A stretch of DNA of 64,000 nt from Streptomyces amritsarensis (GCF_001953875.1 NZ_MQUR01000012.1:1-64000); one strand, 5' to 3'. Numbered from the stretch's first letter, positions 16,879-25,660 are shown. Numbers and translations are program-made. The notes: generated by a model from the sequence alone, not told the origin.

Positions 16879-17100
16879 GCGGGCCTGATGGGCAAGGTGG
16901 CGGGACGGTTCGCCCGGGTGAACCCCGCCGCCGAGCAGGGGCGTTCGTGCTGGGGCTGCTCGCGGACCTGCCAAGCCCGCCTTGGCCACCGAGATGATCG
17001 CCCAGGCCCTGGACGCCGGAGTCCGGGGAAGGTGGGTCACCGGTGGTGAGGTCTACGGCGGCGACCCGTACCTGAGCGCCGCGCGACGCAACCTACTCAC
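16879..17100 (+). pseudogene. IS701-family transposase remnant with internal deletion
   Basis: Two pieces of a DDE transposase are recognisable. The first reads AGLMGKVAGRFARVNP and, after a one-base frameshift, AFVLGLLADLP, as at the IS701 N-terminus. It joins directly to KPALATEMIAQALDAGV...WVTGGEVYGGDP, a segment normally around residues 190-230 that includes the catalytic-region aspartate. The intervening 150 or so residues and the whole C-terminus are missing. I saw no terminal inverted repeats. It lies between the DoxX gene and the S9 peptidase gene, so this junction has been a site of insertion and decay. Confidence 0.7.
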
Positions 17101-17173
17101 CCCGCCCGTGCACGAGCCACTACCGGCGACAAGCCACCCAACAACCATGAAGATCCGATCTACAGCCGCTGTA

Positions 17174-19231
17174 CTAGGCGAGTTCGCGGCGGAAGAAGTC
17201 GAGTTCCAGCGCCATGATCTTCTCGCGGGTGCCGCCCGGGGTCATGTGGGTGACGCCCGGCAGGGCCAGCAGCCGGTGGGGGCGGCCCGCGTCCGTCAGG
17301 GCCTGGGACAGGCGCAGGGTGTGCGAGGGGTGGACGTTGTCGTCGGCCAGTCCGGTGACCAGCAGCAGGGGCCGGGACAGCTTCGGGGCGTCGGGCAGCA
17401 GCGAGTCCCGTTCGTAGACGTCCGGGTGGTCCTGCGGCAGGCCGAGGTAGCGCTCGGTGTACGCGGTGTCGTAGTGCCGGAAGTCGGTCGGCGCGGCCCC
17501 GGCGGCCGCGGCGTGGAAGACGTCGGGGCGGCGCAGCACGGCCATCGCCGACAGGTAGCCGCCGTAGGACCAGCCGCGGATGCCGACCCGGCCGAGGTCG
17601 AGGTCGCCGGGGCGGGCGGCCAGCGCGTGCAGCGCCGCGACCTGGTCGTCCAGGGTGACGTCGGAGAAGCCGCGGTACATGGCGTGGGTGTGGGCGGGCG
17701 AGACGTACGCGGTGCCGCGGTTGTCGACGGTCACCACCGCGAAGCCCTGGTCGGCCCACCACTGGCGGTGCTGCCAGCGGCGCGGGTCGGCGGTGATGTC
17801 CTGGGCGCCGGGGCCGCCGTAGCTGTCCATCAGGACGGGCAGCTTCCGGCCGGGGACGTGCCCGCGGGGCAGCACGAGCGCGGTGGGGACGCCGTGCTCC
17901 GTGACCCGCTCCAGGACCGGGGCCACCCGGTACGGCAGCGGCTGCGACAGGTCGGCGGGGCTCAGCTCCCGCCCGTCGGGGGTGCGTACGACGCGTCGCA
18001 CGCCGTCCGCGTCGGCGGAGGTCAGCAGCAGGAACCCGGCGGAGGCGGACACGCTGTGGACGCCGGGCCCGTCGGCGAGCGGGGTCGTCTCGCCGGTGGC
18101 GGTGTCCAGCAGCAGCACCTGCTGCTCGGCCGGGTCGCGCAGTCCGGCCTCGATCAGCAGCCGGCCCTCGTGGACCCCGGCCACCCCGCGGACCTGGACG
18201 CCGTCGCCGGTGAGGAGGACCCCGTCCACGGCGAGGGCCCGGGCGGCTGCGCCGGGGGTGTCGGCCGAGGTCAGCATCCGGCCGTCGGGCAGGCGGGCCG
18301 GGGTGCCGGGGACCAGGGGGTCCACCCACCGGGGGTGCGTGGTGCGGGACAGCTCGCGGGTGCGGCCGGTGGCCGGGTCGGCGGAGAGCAGCAGCACGGT
18401 CTGCTGGAGCCGGTCCTGGACCGTCAGCAGGATCTCCCCGGCCGACTCCCAGCCCGCGTCGGAGACGTACGGGAAGGCCTCGGCGTCCCAGCGGATCCGG
18501 GTACGGGGCCCGTCCGGGCCCAGCACCCACAGCTGCACGTCGGCGTTGGGGCCGCCCGCCTCCGGGTAGGCGAAGTCCTCGGCCGGCAGCTCGGGGTGGG
18601 CGGGGTCGGCGAACCACCGCCGCTGGAGGGCGGATTCGTCGACGCGGGCGGCGAGCAGCGTGATCTTGTCGGGGGACCACCAGTGGCCCCGGGAGCGGCC
18701 GAGCTCCTCGGCGGCGGCGAACTCGGCCAGGCCCCAGCGGGCGCCGTCGTCGGGGCTGATCCGGCCGCCGGGGGCGACGTACAGGACGTCGTCGGCGACG
18801 TAGGCGGTGCGCGAGCCGTCGGAGTTGGGCCGCGGGTCCAGCGCGGGGCCGGCGGCGGGGATCTCCCTGAGGGTGCCGGCGCCGTCGGCGGTGACCTCGT
18901 AGAGCCGTCCGTACAGCGCGAAGGCGGCACGGCGCCCGTCGCCGGAGAGGGCGTAGGAGCCGATCCCGGCCGCGACGAGCCGGGTCCGCTCGCGCAGCCG
19001 GCGCTCGGCGGCGGGGAGGGGGCCGGGCTCGGGGCACAGCTCGCGGGGATCGGCAAGCCGGATCTCTGCGCCGGTGGTGGTATCGAGCACCCAGAGGCTG
19101 TCGAAGGGGTCGGCGGGTCCGGTCGACCGGAGGAACCACAGCAGCCGGCCGTCGTCCCCGAAGGACAGTGCCCGCGGGGCGCCGTGGGTGAATCGGGCCG
19201 TGCGCGCGGAGAGCCTGAGGAAGTCATCCAT
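17174..19231 (-). CDS. S9 family prolyl peptidase, dipeptidyl-peptidase-IV-like
   Basis: The 685-residue protein has an N-terminal beta-propeller (about 40-430, DPPIV_N type) and a C-terminal alpha/beta-hydrolase. The catalytic Ser555 is in GWSYGGY, the Asp in LADDN (near 630) and His662 in GVTHMTPGG. Family members cleave X-Pro dipeptides, or Pro-containing oligopeptides, from N-termini. No signal peptide is visible, so it likely acts on imported peptides inside the cell. A GTGAAATGTCAC palindrome sits only 17 bp before the ATG and is shared with imino-acid and peptide-import genes, making a common regulon likely. Confidence 0.9.
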   Translation of the reverse strand: MDDFLRLSARTARFTHGAPRALSFGDDGRLLWFLRSTGPADPFDSLWVLDTTTGAEIRLADPRELCPEPGPLPAAERRLRERTRLVAAGIGSYALSGDGRRAAFALYGRLYEVTADGAGTLREIPAAGPALDPRPNSDGSRTAYVADDVLYVAPGGRISPDDGARWGLAEFAAAEELGRSRGHWWSPDKITLLAARVDESALQRRWFADPAHPELPAEDFAYPEAGGPNADVQLWVLGPDGPRTRIRWDAEAFPYVSDAGWESAGEILLTVQDRLQQTVLLLSADPATGRTRELSRTTHPRWVDPLVPGTPARLPDGRMLTSADTPGAAARALAVDGVLLTGDGVQVRGVAGVHEGRLLIEAGLRDPAEQQVLLLDTATGETTPLADGPGVHSVSASAGFLLLTSADADGVRRVVRTPDGRELSPADLSQPLPYRVAPVLERVTEHGVPTALVLPRGHVPGRKLPVLMDSYGGPGAQDITADPRRWQHRQWWADQGFAVVTVDNRGTAYVSPAHTHAMYRGFSDVTLDDQVAALHALAARPGDLDLGRVGIRGWSYGGYLSAMAVLRRPDVFHAAAAGAAPTDFRHYDTAYTERYLGLPQDHPDVYERDSLLPDAPKLSRPLLLVTGLADDNVHPSHTLRLSQALTDAGRPHRLLALPGVTHMTPGGTREKIMALELDFFRRELA

Positions 19232-19247
19232 GATCGTAGTGTGACAT

Positions 19248-19259
19248 GTGAAATGTCAC
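19248..19259. promoter_or_regulatory. candidate GntR operator (site C) before the S9 peptidase
   Basis: GTGAAATGTCAC has perfect GTGA/TCAC arms around a 4-bp centre. It is the best example of the motif also found at 1554, 5546 and 7667. At 17-28 bp before the start codon it would overlap the peptidase promoter or transcription start. Confidence 0.55.
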
Positions 19260-19314
19260 CGGCACTAGGCCGTTCGAGTGGTGACCCCCCGGGCACGGGC
19301 TTAGCGTCGGGAGG

Positions 19315-20877
19315 GTGGACCCGAACGCGACACCGAGCAGCAGACGGACCGACGGCAAGGACGGCGCGGTCCGGGGAGGCGGCAACGGACTCGCCCTGTT
19401 CGTCATCGCGTCCTGCCAGCTCATGGTGGTCCTCGACATCACGATCGTGAACATCGCCCTGCCGCACATCCAGACCGCGCTGGACTTCTCCACCGAGAGC
19501 CTCTCCTGGGTCGTCAACGCCTACACCCTCGCCTTCGGCGGCCTGCTGCTCCTCGGCGGCCGCACCGGTGACATCCTCGGCCGCAAACGGGTCTTCATCT
19601 TCGGCGTCCTGCTCTTCGGCCTCGCCTCGCTCCTCGGCGGACTCGCCCAGAACGAGGGCCAGTTGATGGCCGCGCGGGCCCTCCAAGGCGTCGGCGGCGC
19701 CATCGCCTCGCCGACCTCCCTCGCGCTGATCACCACGACCTTCCGCGAAGGCCCCGCCCGCAACCGGGCGTTCGGCGTGTTCGCGGGCGTCTCGGCGGCC
19801 GGCGGCGCGATCGGCCTCCTCGCGGGCGGCATCCTCGTCGAGTGGCTCGACTGGCGCTGGGTCCTCTTCGTCAACGTCCCCATCGCGCTGGTGATCGCCG
19901 TACTGGCCCGGAAGGTCCTGCGCGAGTCCGAACGCCACCCGGGACACTTCGACCTCGCGGGCGCGCTGCTGTCCACCGCGGGTATGGTCGCGCTCGTCTA
20001 CGGCTTCATCCGGGCCTCCCAGGAAGGCTGGCGCGACCCGGTGACCCTCGGCTCCTTCGGCGCCGCCGTGGTGCTGCTGACGCTGTTCATCCTCAACGAG
20101 CGGCGATCGCCGCAGCCGATCACCCCGCTGCACATGTTCGCCGACCGCAACCGGGCCGGGACCTACGGGATCATGCTCATGCTCGCCTGCGCGATCTTCG
20201 GCATGTTCTTCTTCCTGACCCTCTTCGTGCAGATCGTGCTCGGCTTCACCCCCATCCAGGCCGGCCTGGCCTTCCTGCCCGTCAGCGCGGTGATCGCGGT
20301 GGGCGCCGGCCTCACCGCGAAACTCCTGCCGAAGCTCGGGCCCAAACCGTTCATGGTCTGCGGCGCCCTGTCCTCGGCGGTCGGGCTGGCCTGGCTGACC
20401 CGGATCGACGTCCACTCCACCTACCTCGGCAGCATCCTGGGCCCGATGCTGTTCTTCGCCCTCGGCATGGGCCTGCAGTTCGTCTCGCTGACGCTGATGG
20501 CCCTCTCCAACGTCCCCGACCGCGAGTCGGGAGCGGCGTCCGGACTGCTCAACACGATGCAGCAGGTGGGCGGCTCGCTCGGCCTGTCGATCCTGGTGAC
20601 CGTCTACGGCACGGCCAGCCGCAACGAGGCCAAGGAGCAGGTGCCCGACTTCCTCGCCACGGCCGGCCCCGTGCAGAGGGCCCTCTTCGAACGCACCGGC
20701 CGGCTCCCCAAGCCCTGGAGCGACCAGGTGCTGACCTCGGGCATCAGCACCGCCTTCGTCGTCGCGGCCCTGTTCACCCTGGTCGGCGCCGTGATCGCGC
20801 TCTTCGTCATCCAGGTCCGCCCCTCCGACCTCGAACGCCTCCAAGGCAACCACAAACCCGCGGCCGACCGCATCTGA
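19315..20877 (+). CDS. MFS drug exporter, DHA2 (EmrB/QacA) family
   Basis: The 520-residue protein has 14 predicted membrane helices. DHA2 markers include LDITIVNIALPHIQ in helix 1 (motif D1), GGRTGDILGRKRVF after helix 2 (motif A) and GLLAGGILVEW near helix 5 (motif C). It should be a proton-driven exporter of drugs or metabolites. The GTG start has GGGAGG immediately before it with almost no spacing; an unleadered transcript is possible. It is divergent from the peptidase gene with a gap of only 83 bp. Substrate cannot be inferred. Confidence 0.9.
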   Translation: MDPNATPSSRRTDGKDGAVRGGGNGLALFVIASCQLMVVLDITIVNIALPHIQTALDFSTESLSWVVNAYTLAFGGLLLLGGRTGDILGRKRVFIFGVLLFGLASLLGGLAQNEGQLMAARALQGVGGAIASPTSLALITTTFREGPARNRAFGVFAGVSAAGGAIGLLAGGILVEWLDWRWVLFVNVPIALVIAVLARKVLRESERHPGHFDLAGALLSTAGMVALVYGFIRASQEGWRDPVTLGSFGAAVVLLTLFILNERRSPQPITPLHMFADRNRAGTYGIMLMLACAIFGMFFFLTLFVQIVLGFTPIQAGLAFLPVSAVIAVGAGLTAKLLPKLGPKPFMVCGALSSAVGLAWLTRIDVHSTYLGSILGPMLFFALGMGLQFVSLTLMALSNVPDRESGAASGLLNTMQQVGGSLGLSILVTVYGTASRNEAKEQVPDFLATAGPVQRALFERTGRLPKPWSDQVLTSGISTAFVVAALFTLVGAVIALFVIQVRPSDLERLQGNHKPAADRI

Positions 20878-20909
20878 GCCGTCGGCCGCCGCGCACGGGT
20901 GACCCCGGC

Positions 20910-21428
20910 TCAGGCCACCGGGACCCCGGTGACACGGGACACGAAGCCGTTCAGGTTGGCCTCCATGCGCGCGAGGCGCTCGTCCACGGTCAGCGACTCC
21001 TCCTGCCGGCCGGCGCGCAGCTTCGGCTGCCGCTTGCCGCGCACGTACAGGGAGCAGGCCAGGTCCGCGCACACGTACGTGCCGACCGTGTTGCCCTCGC
21101 GGCCGCGGGCGCCCGCCAGCGGCGCGGCGAGCAGCGTGACTCCGGAGGAGGCGTGGCCCGTCAGGCAGATCTGGCACAGGCTGGACTTGACCGCGCTGGT
21201 GCGGCCCACGGACGGCACGCGCAGGGAGATCCCCAACGGGCCCTCTTCCCGGGGCACCACCAGATGCGCGCGCAGCGGCGCGCCGGGATCCACCCAGCCC
21301 AGGAAGGCGAGGTCCTGCCAGGGCAGGTCGGCGAAGTCGAGGGGCAGGCGCATGCGCGCGGCCTCGCCCTTGGTGCAGTTCACGAAGGACGCACGGATCT
21401 GTTTCTCACTGAGTGGTTCCACGGGCAT
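20910..21428 (-). CDS. FBP domain protein (EF-G-binding/FusB-like zinc protein)
   Basis: The 172-residue product has the actinobacterial FBP domain layout: an N-terminal helical SEKQIRASFVNCTKGEA segment and a C-terminal treble-clef with CQIC and, some 35 residues later, CADLAC. In FusB-type proteins this fold binds elongation factor G and aids ribosome release. Whether this one gives fusidic acid tolerance or has another translation role is unknown. It starts 5 bp after the stop of the upstream minus-strand gene, whose TAG overlaps the presumed Shine-Dalgarno, so the two are probably coupled. Confidence 0.8.
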   Translation of the reverse strand: MPVEPLSEKQIRASFVNCTKGEAARMRLPLDFADLPWQDLAFLGWVDPGAPLRAHLVVPREEGPLGISLRVPSVGRTSAVKSSLCQICLTGHASSGVTLLAAPLAGARGREGNTVGTYVCADLACSLYVRGKRQPKLRAGRQEESLTVDERLARMEANLNGFVSRVTGVPVA

Positions 21429-21433
21429 CGACC

Positions 21434-22153
21434 CTATGGCGTGCCCCGGCCGGCCCGCACCCCGATATCCGGCCCGGGCCCGGGCGCCTGCCCGGGCGGG
21501 CAGCCCGGTGGCGGTGCCGATGCCGGTGCCGATGCCGGTGGCGGTGCCGATGCTGGTGCCGCGCCCGGCACGGCTGTGCTCCGCGCGGGCCCGAGCGCGG
21601 CACGCAGCCGCGCCGCGTCGGCCCGGGTGTCCATCCGCAGGGCCAGCCACGAGCCGTCGGCGAAGACCAGGTCCACCCGGGCCGGCCTGCGGCGCAGCCG
21701 GGGTACGCGGCGCAGGGCGCAGGCGGACGTGTGCGCCCCGCGCGCCGGGTCGCCGCGGCCCCACGGCGGCCGGGCGGTGACGGTGCCCGCCGCCCCCGGC
21801 CCGTCGCCGCGCCGCGCGGTGAACATGCCCCCGGGGCCCGCGGTCTCGGCCTGCCAGCGCGTCCAGTGGAAGCCGTGCAGGGCCAGCGCGAAGCGGCCGG
21901 CGCCACTGGACCAGGCGCCGCGCAGGGCCGGCCCGTGGAGAAGCCGCCCGGCCAGGCGGGCAGCCCGTTCGAAGGGGTCGAGCAGCGCGGCCACGGCGTC
22001 GGCGAGGTCGTCGGGCAGCGCGGCCAGGAACCGGAAGAGGAAGAAGCCGCCGATCCGGCGCCGCAGCGGCAGCGGGGCGGGCGAGCCGGGCAGCAACCCG
22101 CGCTCCGGCCTGCGTACGTACGGCGACAGACGGCCCGGAATCTCCTCGTCCAT
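21434..22153 (-). CDS. hypothetical protein with low-complexity tail
   Basis: This 239-residue protein is not recognised. The first 190 residues contain alternating hydrophobic and charged segments such as FFLFRFLAALPDDLADAV and VDLVFADGSWLALRMDTR, suggesting a real folded domain. The last 45 are Pro/Ala/Ser repeats encoded by degenerate 12-bp units around 21508-21561. It lies 24 bp after the P450 stop and 5 bp before the FBP gene, so it appears to be a middle gene of a minus-strand operon. Confidence 0.55.
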   Translation of the reverse strand: MDEEIPGRLSPYVRRPERGLLPGSPAPLPLRRRIGGFFLFRFLAALPDDLADAVAALLDPFERAARLAGRLLHGPALRGAWSSGAGRFALALHGFHWTRWQAETAGPGGMFTARRGDGPGAAGTVTARPPWGRGDPARGAHTSACALRRVPRLRRRPARVDLVFADGSWLALRMDTRADAARLRAALGPARSTAVPGAAPASAPPPASAPASAPPPGCPPGQAPGPGPDIGVRAGRGTP

Positions 22154-22177
22154 CCGGCCATGATGGCCGGGCGGCCG

Positions 22178-23650
22178 CTACCGGTCCACGCGACGGACCC
22201 GGCAGCGCGCCGGACCCTCCGTCCGCAGGGTGATACCCGCGCCGACCGGGATCTCCGCGTCCACCGCCTCGAACGCGTACGCCCGCAGGATCATCGCCAG
22301 CGCGACCACCGACTCCAGCATCGAGAAGTGCTGCCCGATGCAGGCGCGCGGACCGCCGCCGAAGGGGAACCACGCGTAGCGCGGCCTCCCGGCCTCCGCC
22401 TCCGGGGTGAAGCGCTCCGGATCAAAGCGGTCCGGGTCGGGCCAGTGCTCCGGATGGCGGTGCGTCACCCACGGGGCCAGGATCACGTCCGCGCCCGCCG
22501 GGATGGCGTGCTCCCCGATCCGGGTGGCGGCCACGGCCTTGCGGCCGATGACCGGAGCCGCCGGATACAGCCGCATGGCCTCCTTGACCACCTGCGAGAG
22601 GTACGGGAGCCGGTCCAGGTCGCAGGCCTGCGGCGTACGGTCGCCCAGGACGCGGGTGATCTCCTCGCGGGCCCGGTCCTGCTGCTCGGGGTGGCGGGAC
22701 AGCAGGTGCAGGGCGAAGCAGAGGGAGGTGGCGGTCGTCTCGTGCCCGGCGAGCAGGAAGATCAGCACCTGGTCGCGGAGCTCGGCTGCGTCGAACTCCC
22801 CGTCGTCGGAACTGCGGGCGGCGGCCAGCAGCGTCAGCAGGTCCTCACTGGAGGCGTCTGCGGCGCGAGCGCCCTCGGCGGACGCGTCGTCGCCCGCGGC
22901 ATCCTCGCCCGTGGCGTCCCCGCCCGGGCCCGCGGCGCTCGCACCGGCCTGCCGCCGACGGCCGATGATCTGGTCGCAGACCCCGTACAGCTCGTCCAGC
23001 GCGGCAGCCGCCCGCCGGTTGCCCGGGGTCGGCCAGTGGCGCGGGATGTTGGCGGGGGAGTAACCGCGGCGCAGCACGTAGTCCGTGATCACCGGGAAGC
23101 AGCGGGCCACGACGTCGGCGGTGGCCTCGACGTCGGTGCCGAAGAGGATCCGGGCGACCGCGCGCAGCGCGAGGTGTGTCATCTCGTCGGAGACGTCGAC
23201 TACGCCGTCCAGGGCCTCCTCCCAGGCGGCGACGACGGAGGCGGTCTCGGCGGCGACAGCCCCGGCGTACCCGTCCACCCGGCGTCGCGTGAACAGCGGC
23301 TGCACGAGCCGGCGCTGGCGCAGGTAGTCCTCGTCCTGGCTGGTCAGCAGGCCGTTGCCGAAGGAGTCCCGGACCTCCTGGTAGAAGGCGTTGTCCTTGC
23401 GGAAGTTGGCCGCCTGGGAGGCGAGCACCTGCTGGACGCCCTCGGGGGAGAACACGCAGTACAGGTCGGCCCGCATCCCGGGCGGCCCGGCCGAGACCCG
23501 CACGACGTCACCGCGCCGCTGCTGCGCCCGCAGGTAGGTGCCGAGGGAGTCCGACTTCAGGTCGTGGAGCGATCCGAGCAGCGGTGCCCCGGGGAGCACC
23601 GGAACCTCCGTACCCGCCTCTGCGCCGCCTGCGTTCCTGCCGAATGCCAT
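22178..23650 (-). CDS. cytochrome P450
   Basis: The 490-residue enzyme has the I-helix oxygen motif AGHETT (301-306), the K-helix ExxR (EAMR, 357-360), the PERF region (411-414) and the heme loop FGGGPRACIG with Cys437. It lacks a membrane anchor. The overall pattern resembles the CYP102/CYP197-like group of soluble P450s more than biosynthetic CYP105 types. An unusual Gly/Ala/Asp-rich insert (about 235-269) lies before the I-helix. No ferredoxin gene is adjacent. The ATG at 23650 was chosen because the conserved proline-rich VPVLPGAPLLGSL start follows at residue 16. Substrate unknown. Confidence 0.92.
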   Translation of the reverse strand: MAFGRNAGGAEAGTEVPVLPGAPLLGSLHDLKSDSLGTYLRAQQRRGDVVRVSAGPPGMRADLYCVFSPEGVQQVLASQAANFRKDNAFYQEVRDSFGNGLLTSQDEDYLRQRRLVQPLFTRRRVDGYAGAVAAETASVVAAWEEALDGVVDVSDEMTHLALRAVARILFGTDVEATADVVARCFPVITDYVLRRGYSPANIPRHWPTPGNRRAAAALDELYGVCDQIIGRRRQAGASAAGPGGDATGEDAAGDDASAEGARAADASSEDLLTLLAAARSSDDGEFDAAELRDQVLIFLLAGHETTATSLCFALHLLSRHPEQQDRAREEITRVLGDRTPQACDLDRLPYLSQVVKEAMRLYPAAPVIGRKAVAATRIGEHAIPAGADVILAPWVTHRHPEHWPDPDRFDPERFTPEAEAGRPRYAWFPFGGGPRACIGQHFSMLESVVALAMILRAYAFEAVDAEIPVGAGITLRTEGPARCRVRRVDR

Positions 23651-23919
23651 GCCGATGCCCGTCCCCTCGTTCCCCTGCCGGAGCCCGATTCTGCCGGTCC
23701 GCGTCCCCTCCTGGCGAGACCCGCGTGCCCCATCGGCCCGAATCGGCGGCCGACCTCGCCGAAGAGGTCCAGGACTTCGCGGTCTCGGTGGTCGCGGAAG
23801 CCGCCGACGCGGAGGAACAACTCGCCGCTCGTCCACCGGCAGGTCGAGCAGACCGGACCGGCGATCTCCGTGCTCCGGGCTGCGACGGTCCCGGGGACCC
23901 GCCCGTGGTAGTCGAACAC
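23557..23919 (-). CDS. possible small protein coupled to the GNAT gene
   Basis: A GTG-initiated frame of 120 codons begins 5 bp after the GNAT stop. Its first 70 codons show strong G/C at third positions and a plausible sequence with a CSTC pair (VFDYHGRVPG...CSTCRW). The remaining codons lose that bias and run 94 bp into the P450 gene. Either a short real gene has lost its stop through a frameshift, or the tail is simply overlap. Not recognised. Confidence 0.35.
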   Translation of the reverse strand: MFDYHGRVPGTVAARSTEIAGPVCSTCRWTSGELFLRVGGFRDHRDREVLDLFGEVGRRFGPMGHAGLARRGRGPAESGSGRGTRGRASAWHSAGTQAAQRRVRRFRCSPGHRCSDRSTT

Positions 23920-23923
23920 GGCG

Positions 23924-24442
23924 TCAGAGCGCCCGCCGGTAGCGGAGCTCGGAGAGGGTGACCCCGGCGTAGACGTCGTCCTGCGTCGCACCGTCGGGGC
24001 CGTAGCCGGCCCGTTCGTAGAAGCGCCGGGCCCGGAGGTTGTCCTCGAGGACCCACAGGGCCGATCCTTTGAAGCCCCGGAGCCTCATCGCGGCGTGGGC
24101 CTCACCGAGGAGCCGGCGGCCGATGCCCGTGCCGATCAGGTCCGGCGCCACGTACAGGGCGTAGACCTCACCCACCGGCCCCGTCCCGCCGGACACCTCA
24201 CCGCGGGAGGGCCCGCAGCAGACCCACCCCACCGGGCCGCGGTCGCCGACGGCCACGAGGTCCCAGGACTCCCGCCCGGGGTCGAGCAGCCGCTGCCGCC
24301 GCCGGTCGGCGTCGTCCTCGACCGTCATCGCGTCCAGGTAGGCCTGGGGAACGATGCCGGCGTACGCCGCCTGCCAGCCCCGGACCCGGACCGCCGAGAC
24401 GGCCTCGACGTCCGCCGCGTCCATCTCACGTACGCGCACCAT
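23924..24442 (-). CDS. GNAT family N-acetyltransferase
   Basis: The 172-residue protein shows the GNAT core: VREMDAADVEAVSAVRVRGW at the start (residues 3-22), the acetyl-CoA loop around VAPDLIGTGIGRRLL (Q/RxxGxG/A-like, near 105) and NLRARRFYERAGY near 140. It probably acetylates an amine of a small molecule or protein. A longer upstream reading has no family similarity, so the ATG at 24442 was used. It appears to be the first gene of the minus-strand string running into the P450 gene. Confidence 0.85.
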   Translation of the reverse strand: MVRVREMDAADVEAVSAVRVRGWQAAYAGIVPQAYLDAMTVEDDADRRRQRLLDPGRESWDLVAVGDRGPVGWVCCGPSRGEVSGGTGPVGEVYALYVAPDLIGTGIGRRLLGEAHAAMRLRGFKGSALWVLEDNLRARRFYERAGYGPDGATQDDVYAGVTLSELRYRRAL

Positions 24443-24567
24443 CGCGCCAACGTAGGCCACGCCCCGCGCACCGGACCACCGATTACCGGCGGAATGGTGG
24501 CGGCGGTGATCGGCGCCGGTGCCCAGACGCGGGCGAACGGGGCGAAGACGCAGGGCGGTGGTGCGCG

Positions 24568-25446
24568 CTACACCCCCTGGGCCGGTTCGACCGGGAGCCA
24601 CAGCTCGCACGTCGCGGTGCTGAAGTCAGCCGCGCGTTCGAGGGTGGCCACGATCGACGGGCCCGGTCGCAGGCGCCACGGGTTGGAGGGGAACCAGTCG
24701 GTCGCGGTCGCCGCCCAGGCCGTCTGCAGGGCCTGCGGATGCGGTCCGCTGGTACGGAAGACCGCCCACATCCCGCCCGCCACCTCGATGGCGTCGAGGC
24801 CGTCCGGGGCCGGAGTGTCCCGGTCGAGTGCGACCCCGTGCAGGTAGGTCAGTTCGCTGCCCTCCGTGCCGTCGGGATCCACGCCGTCGGAGACCTGCAG
24901 CAGGCCGCCCGGTTCGGTGTCGCTCAAGGCCTTCAGCCGCAGGTGCTCCTCCTGCGGCAGCGCCGCGATGTGCTGCCGGATGTGCGGGTTGACGCCCCGG
25001 TGGATGAGTGGGACCCGGGCGGCGTGTCCGACGAGGCGGAAGGCGGGCCGGTTGACGAGGCGGGTGTCCATGGGGGTGTTCCCTTCGACGGTCAGGCGGA
25101 ACCTGAGCTGTGGCTGTGTGCGCAAGGGGCCTCCGGCGCGGCGCACTTCACCGGGTCCGGCGCCGTGGACCGCGCGGAAGGCGCGTCCGAACGCTTCGCC
25201 CGAGCCGTATCCGTACCGGACCGCGATGCTCAGCAGATCCGCCTCGCCGCGGACGACGTCGGCGGCGGCGACGGTCATGCGCCGGCGCCGCACGTACTCC
25301 GACAGCGGCATGCCGGCCAAGGAAGAGAACATCCGGCGCAGGTGGTATTCGGTCGTGCCGAGCGTGCCCGCCAGCCCCCGGACGTCGGGCTCGTCGGCGA
25401 GGTGCTCCTCGACAAGGTCGACCAGCCGGTTGAGTGCAGAGATCAC
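24568..25446 (-). CDS. AraC family regulator with GyrI-like effector domain
   Basis: The 292-residue protein has two AraC helix-turn-helix units in the first 100 residues (LAGTLGTTEYHLRRMFSSL and LLSIAVRYGYGSGEAFGRAFR) and a GyrI/SOUL-like ligand domain from about residue 125 to the end. This domain order is that of Rob/BmrR-like multidrug or small-molecule sensors. The GTG start is supported by AGGAGG five bases upstream on the coding strand. Targets are unknown; no transporter is directly adjacent. Confidence 0.87.
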   Translation of the reverse strand: MISALNRLVDLVEEHLADEPDVRGLAGTLGTTEYHLRRMFSSLAGMPLSEYVRRRRMTVAAADVVRGEADLLSIAVRYGYGSGEAFGRAFRAVHGAGPGEVRRAGGPLRTQPQLRFRLTVEGNTPMDTRLVNRPAFRLVGHAARVPLIHRGVNPHIRQHIAALPQEEHLRLKALSDTEPGGLLQVSDGVDPDGTEGSELTYLHGVALDRDTPAPDGLDAIEVAGGMWAVFRTSGPHPQALQTAWAATATDWFPSNPWRLRPGPSIVATLERAADFSTATCELWLPVEPAQGV

Positions 25447-25660
25447 GAGGCCTCCTTTCGACTCCCACCCTGGCAGCGGACGCCCCTGCCGCACCCGACC
25501 GCTGCGAACCGGTCCGGTCAGTCGCCGCGTCGGCCGCGTCGTGTCGCAGGACGCGGAGGTGCGGTACTCCGGGAGCAGCGCGGCCACGGTGGGCGGTATC
25601 CAGCCGCCGTAGGTGCGGTGGCGCCGGTCGAGACCGGCGGCGTCCCTGCGTGCGCTCCCC

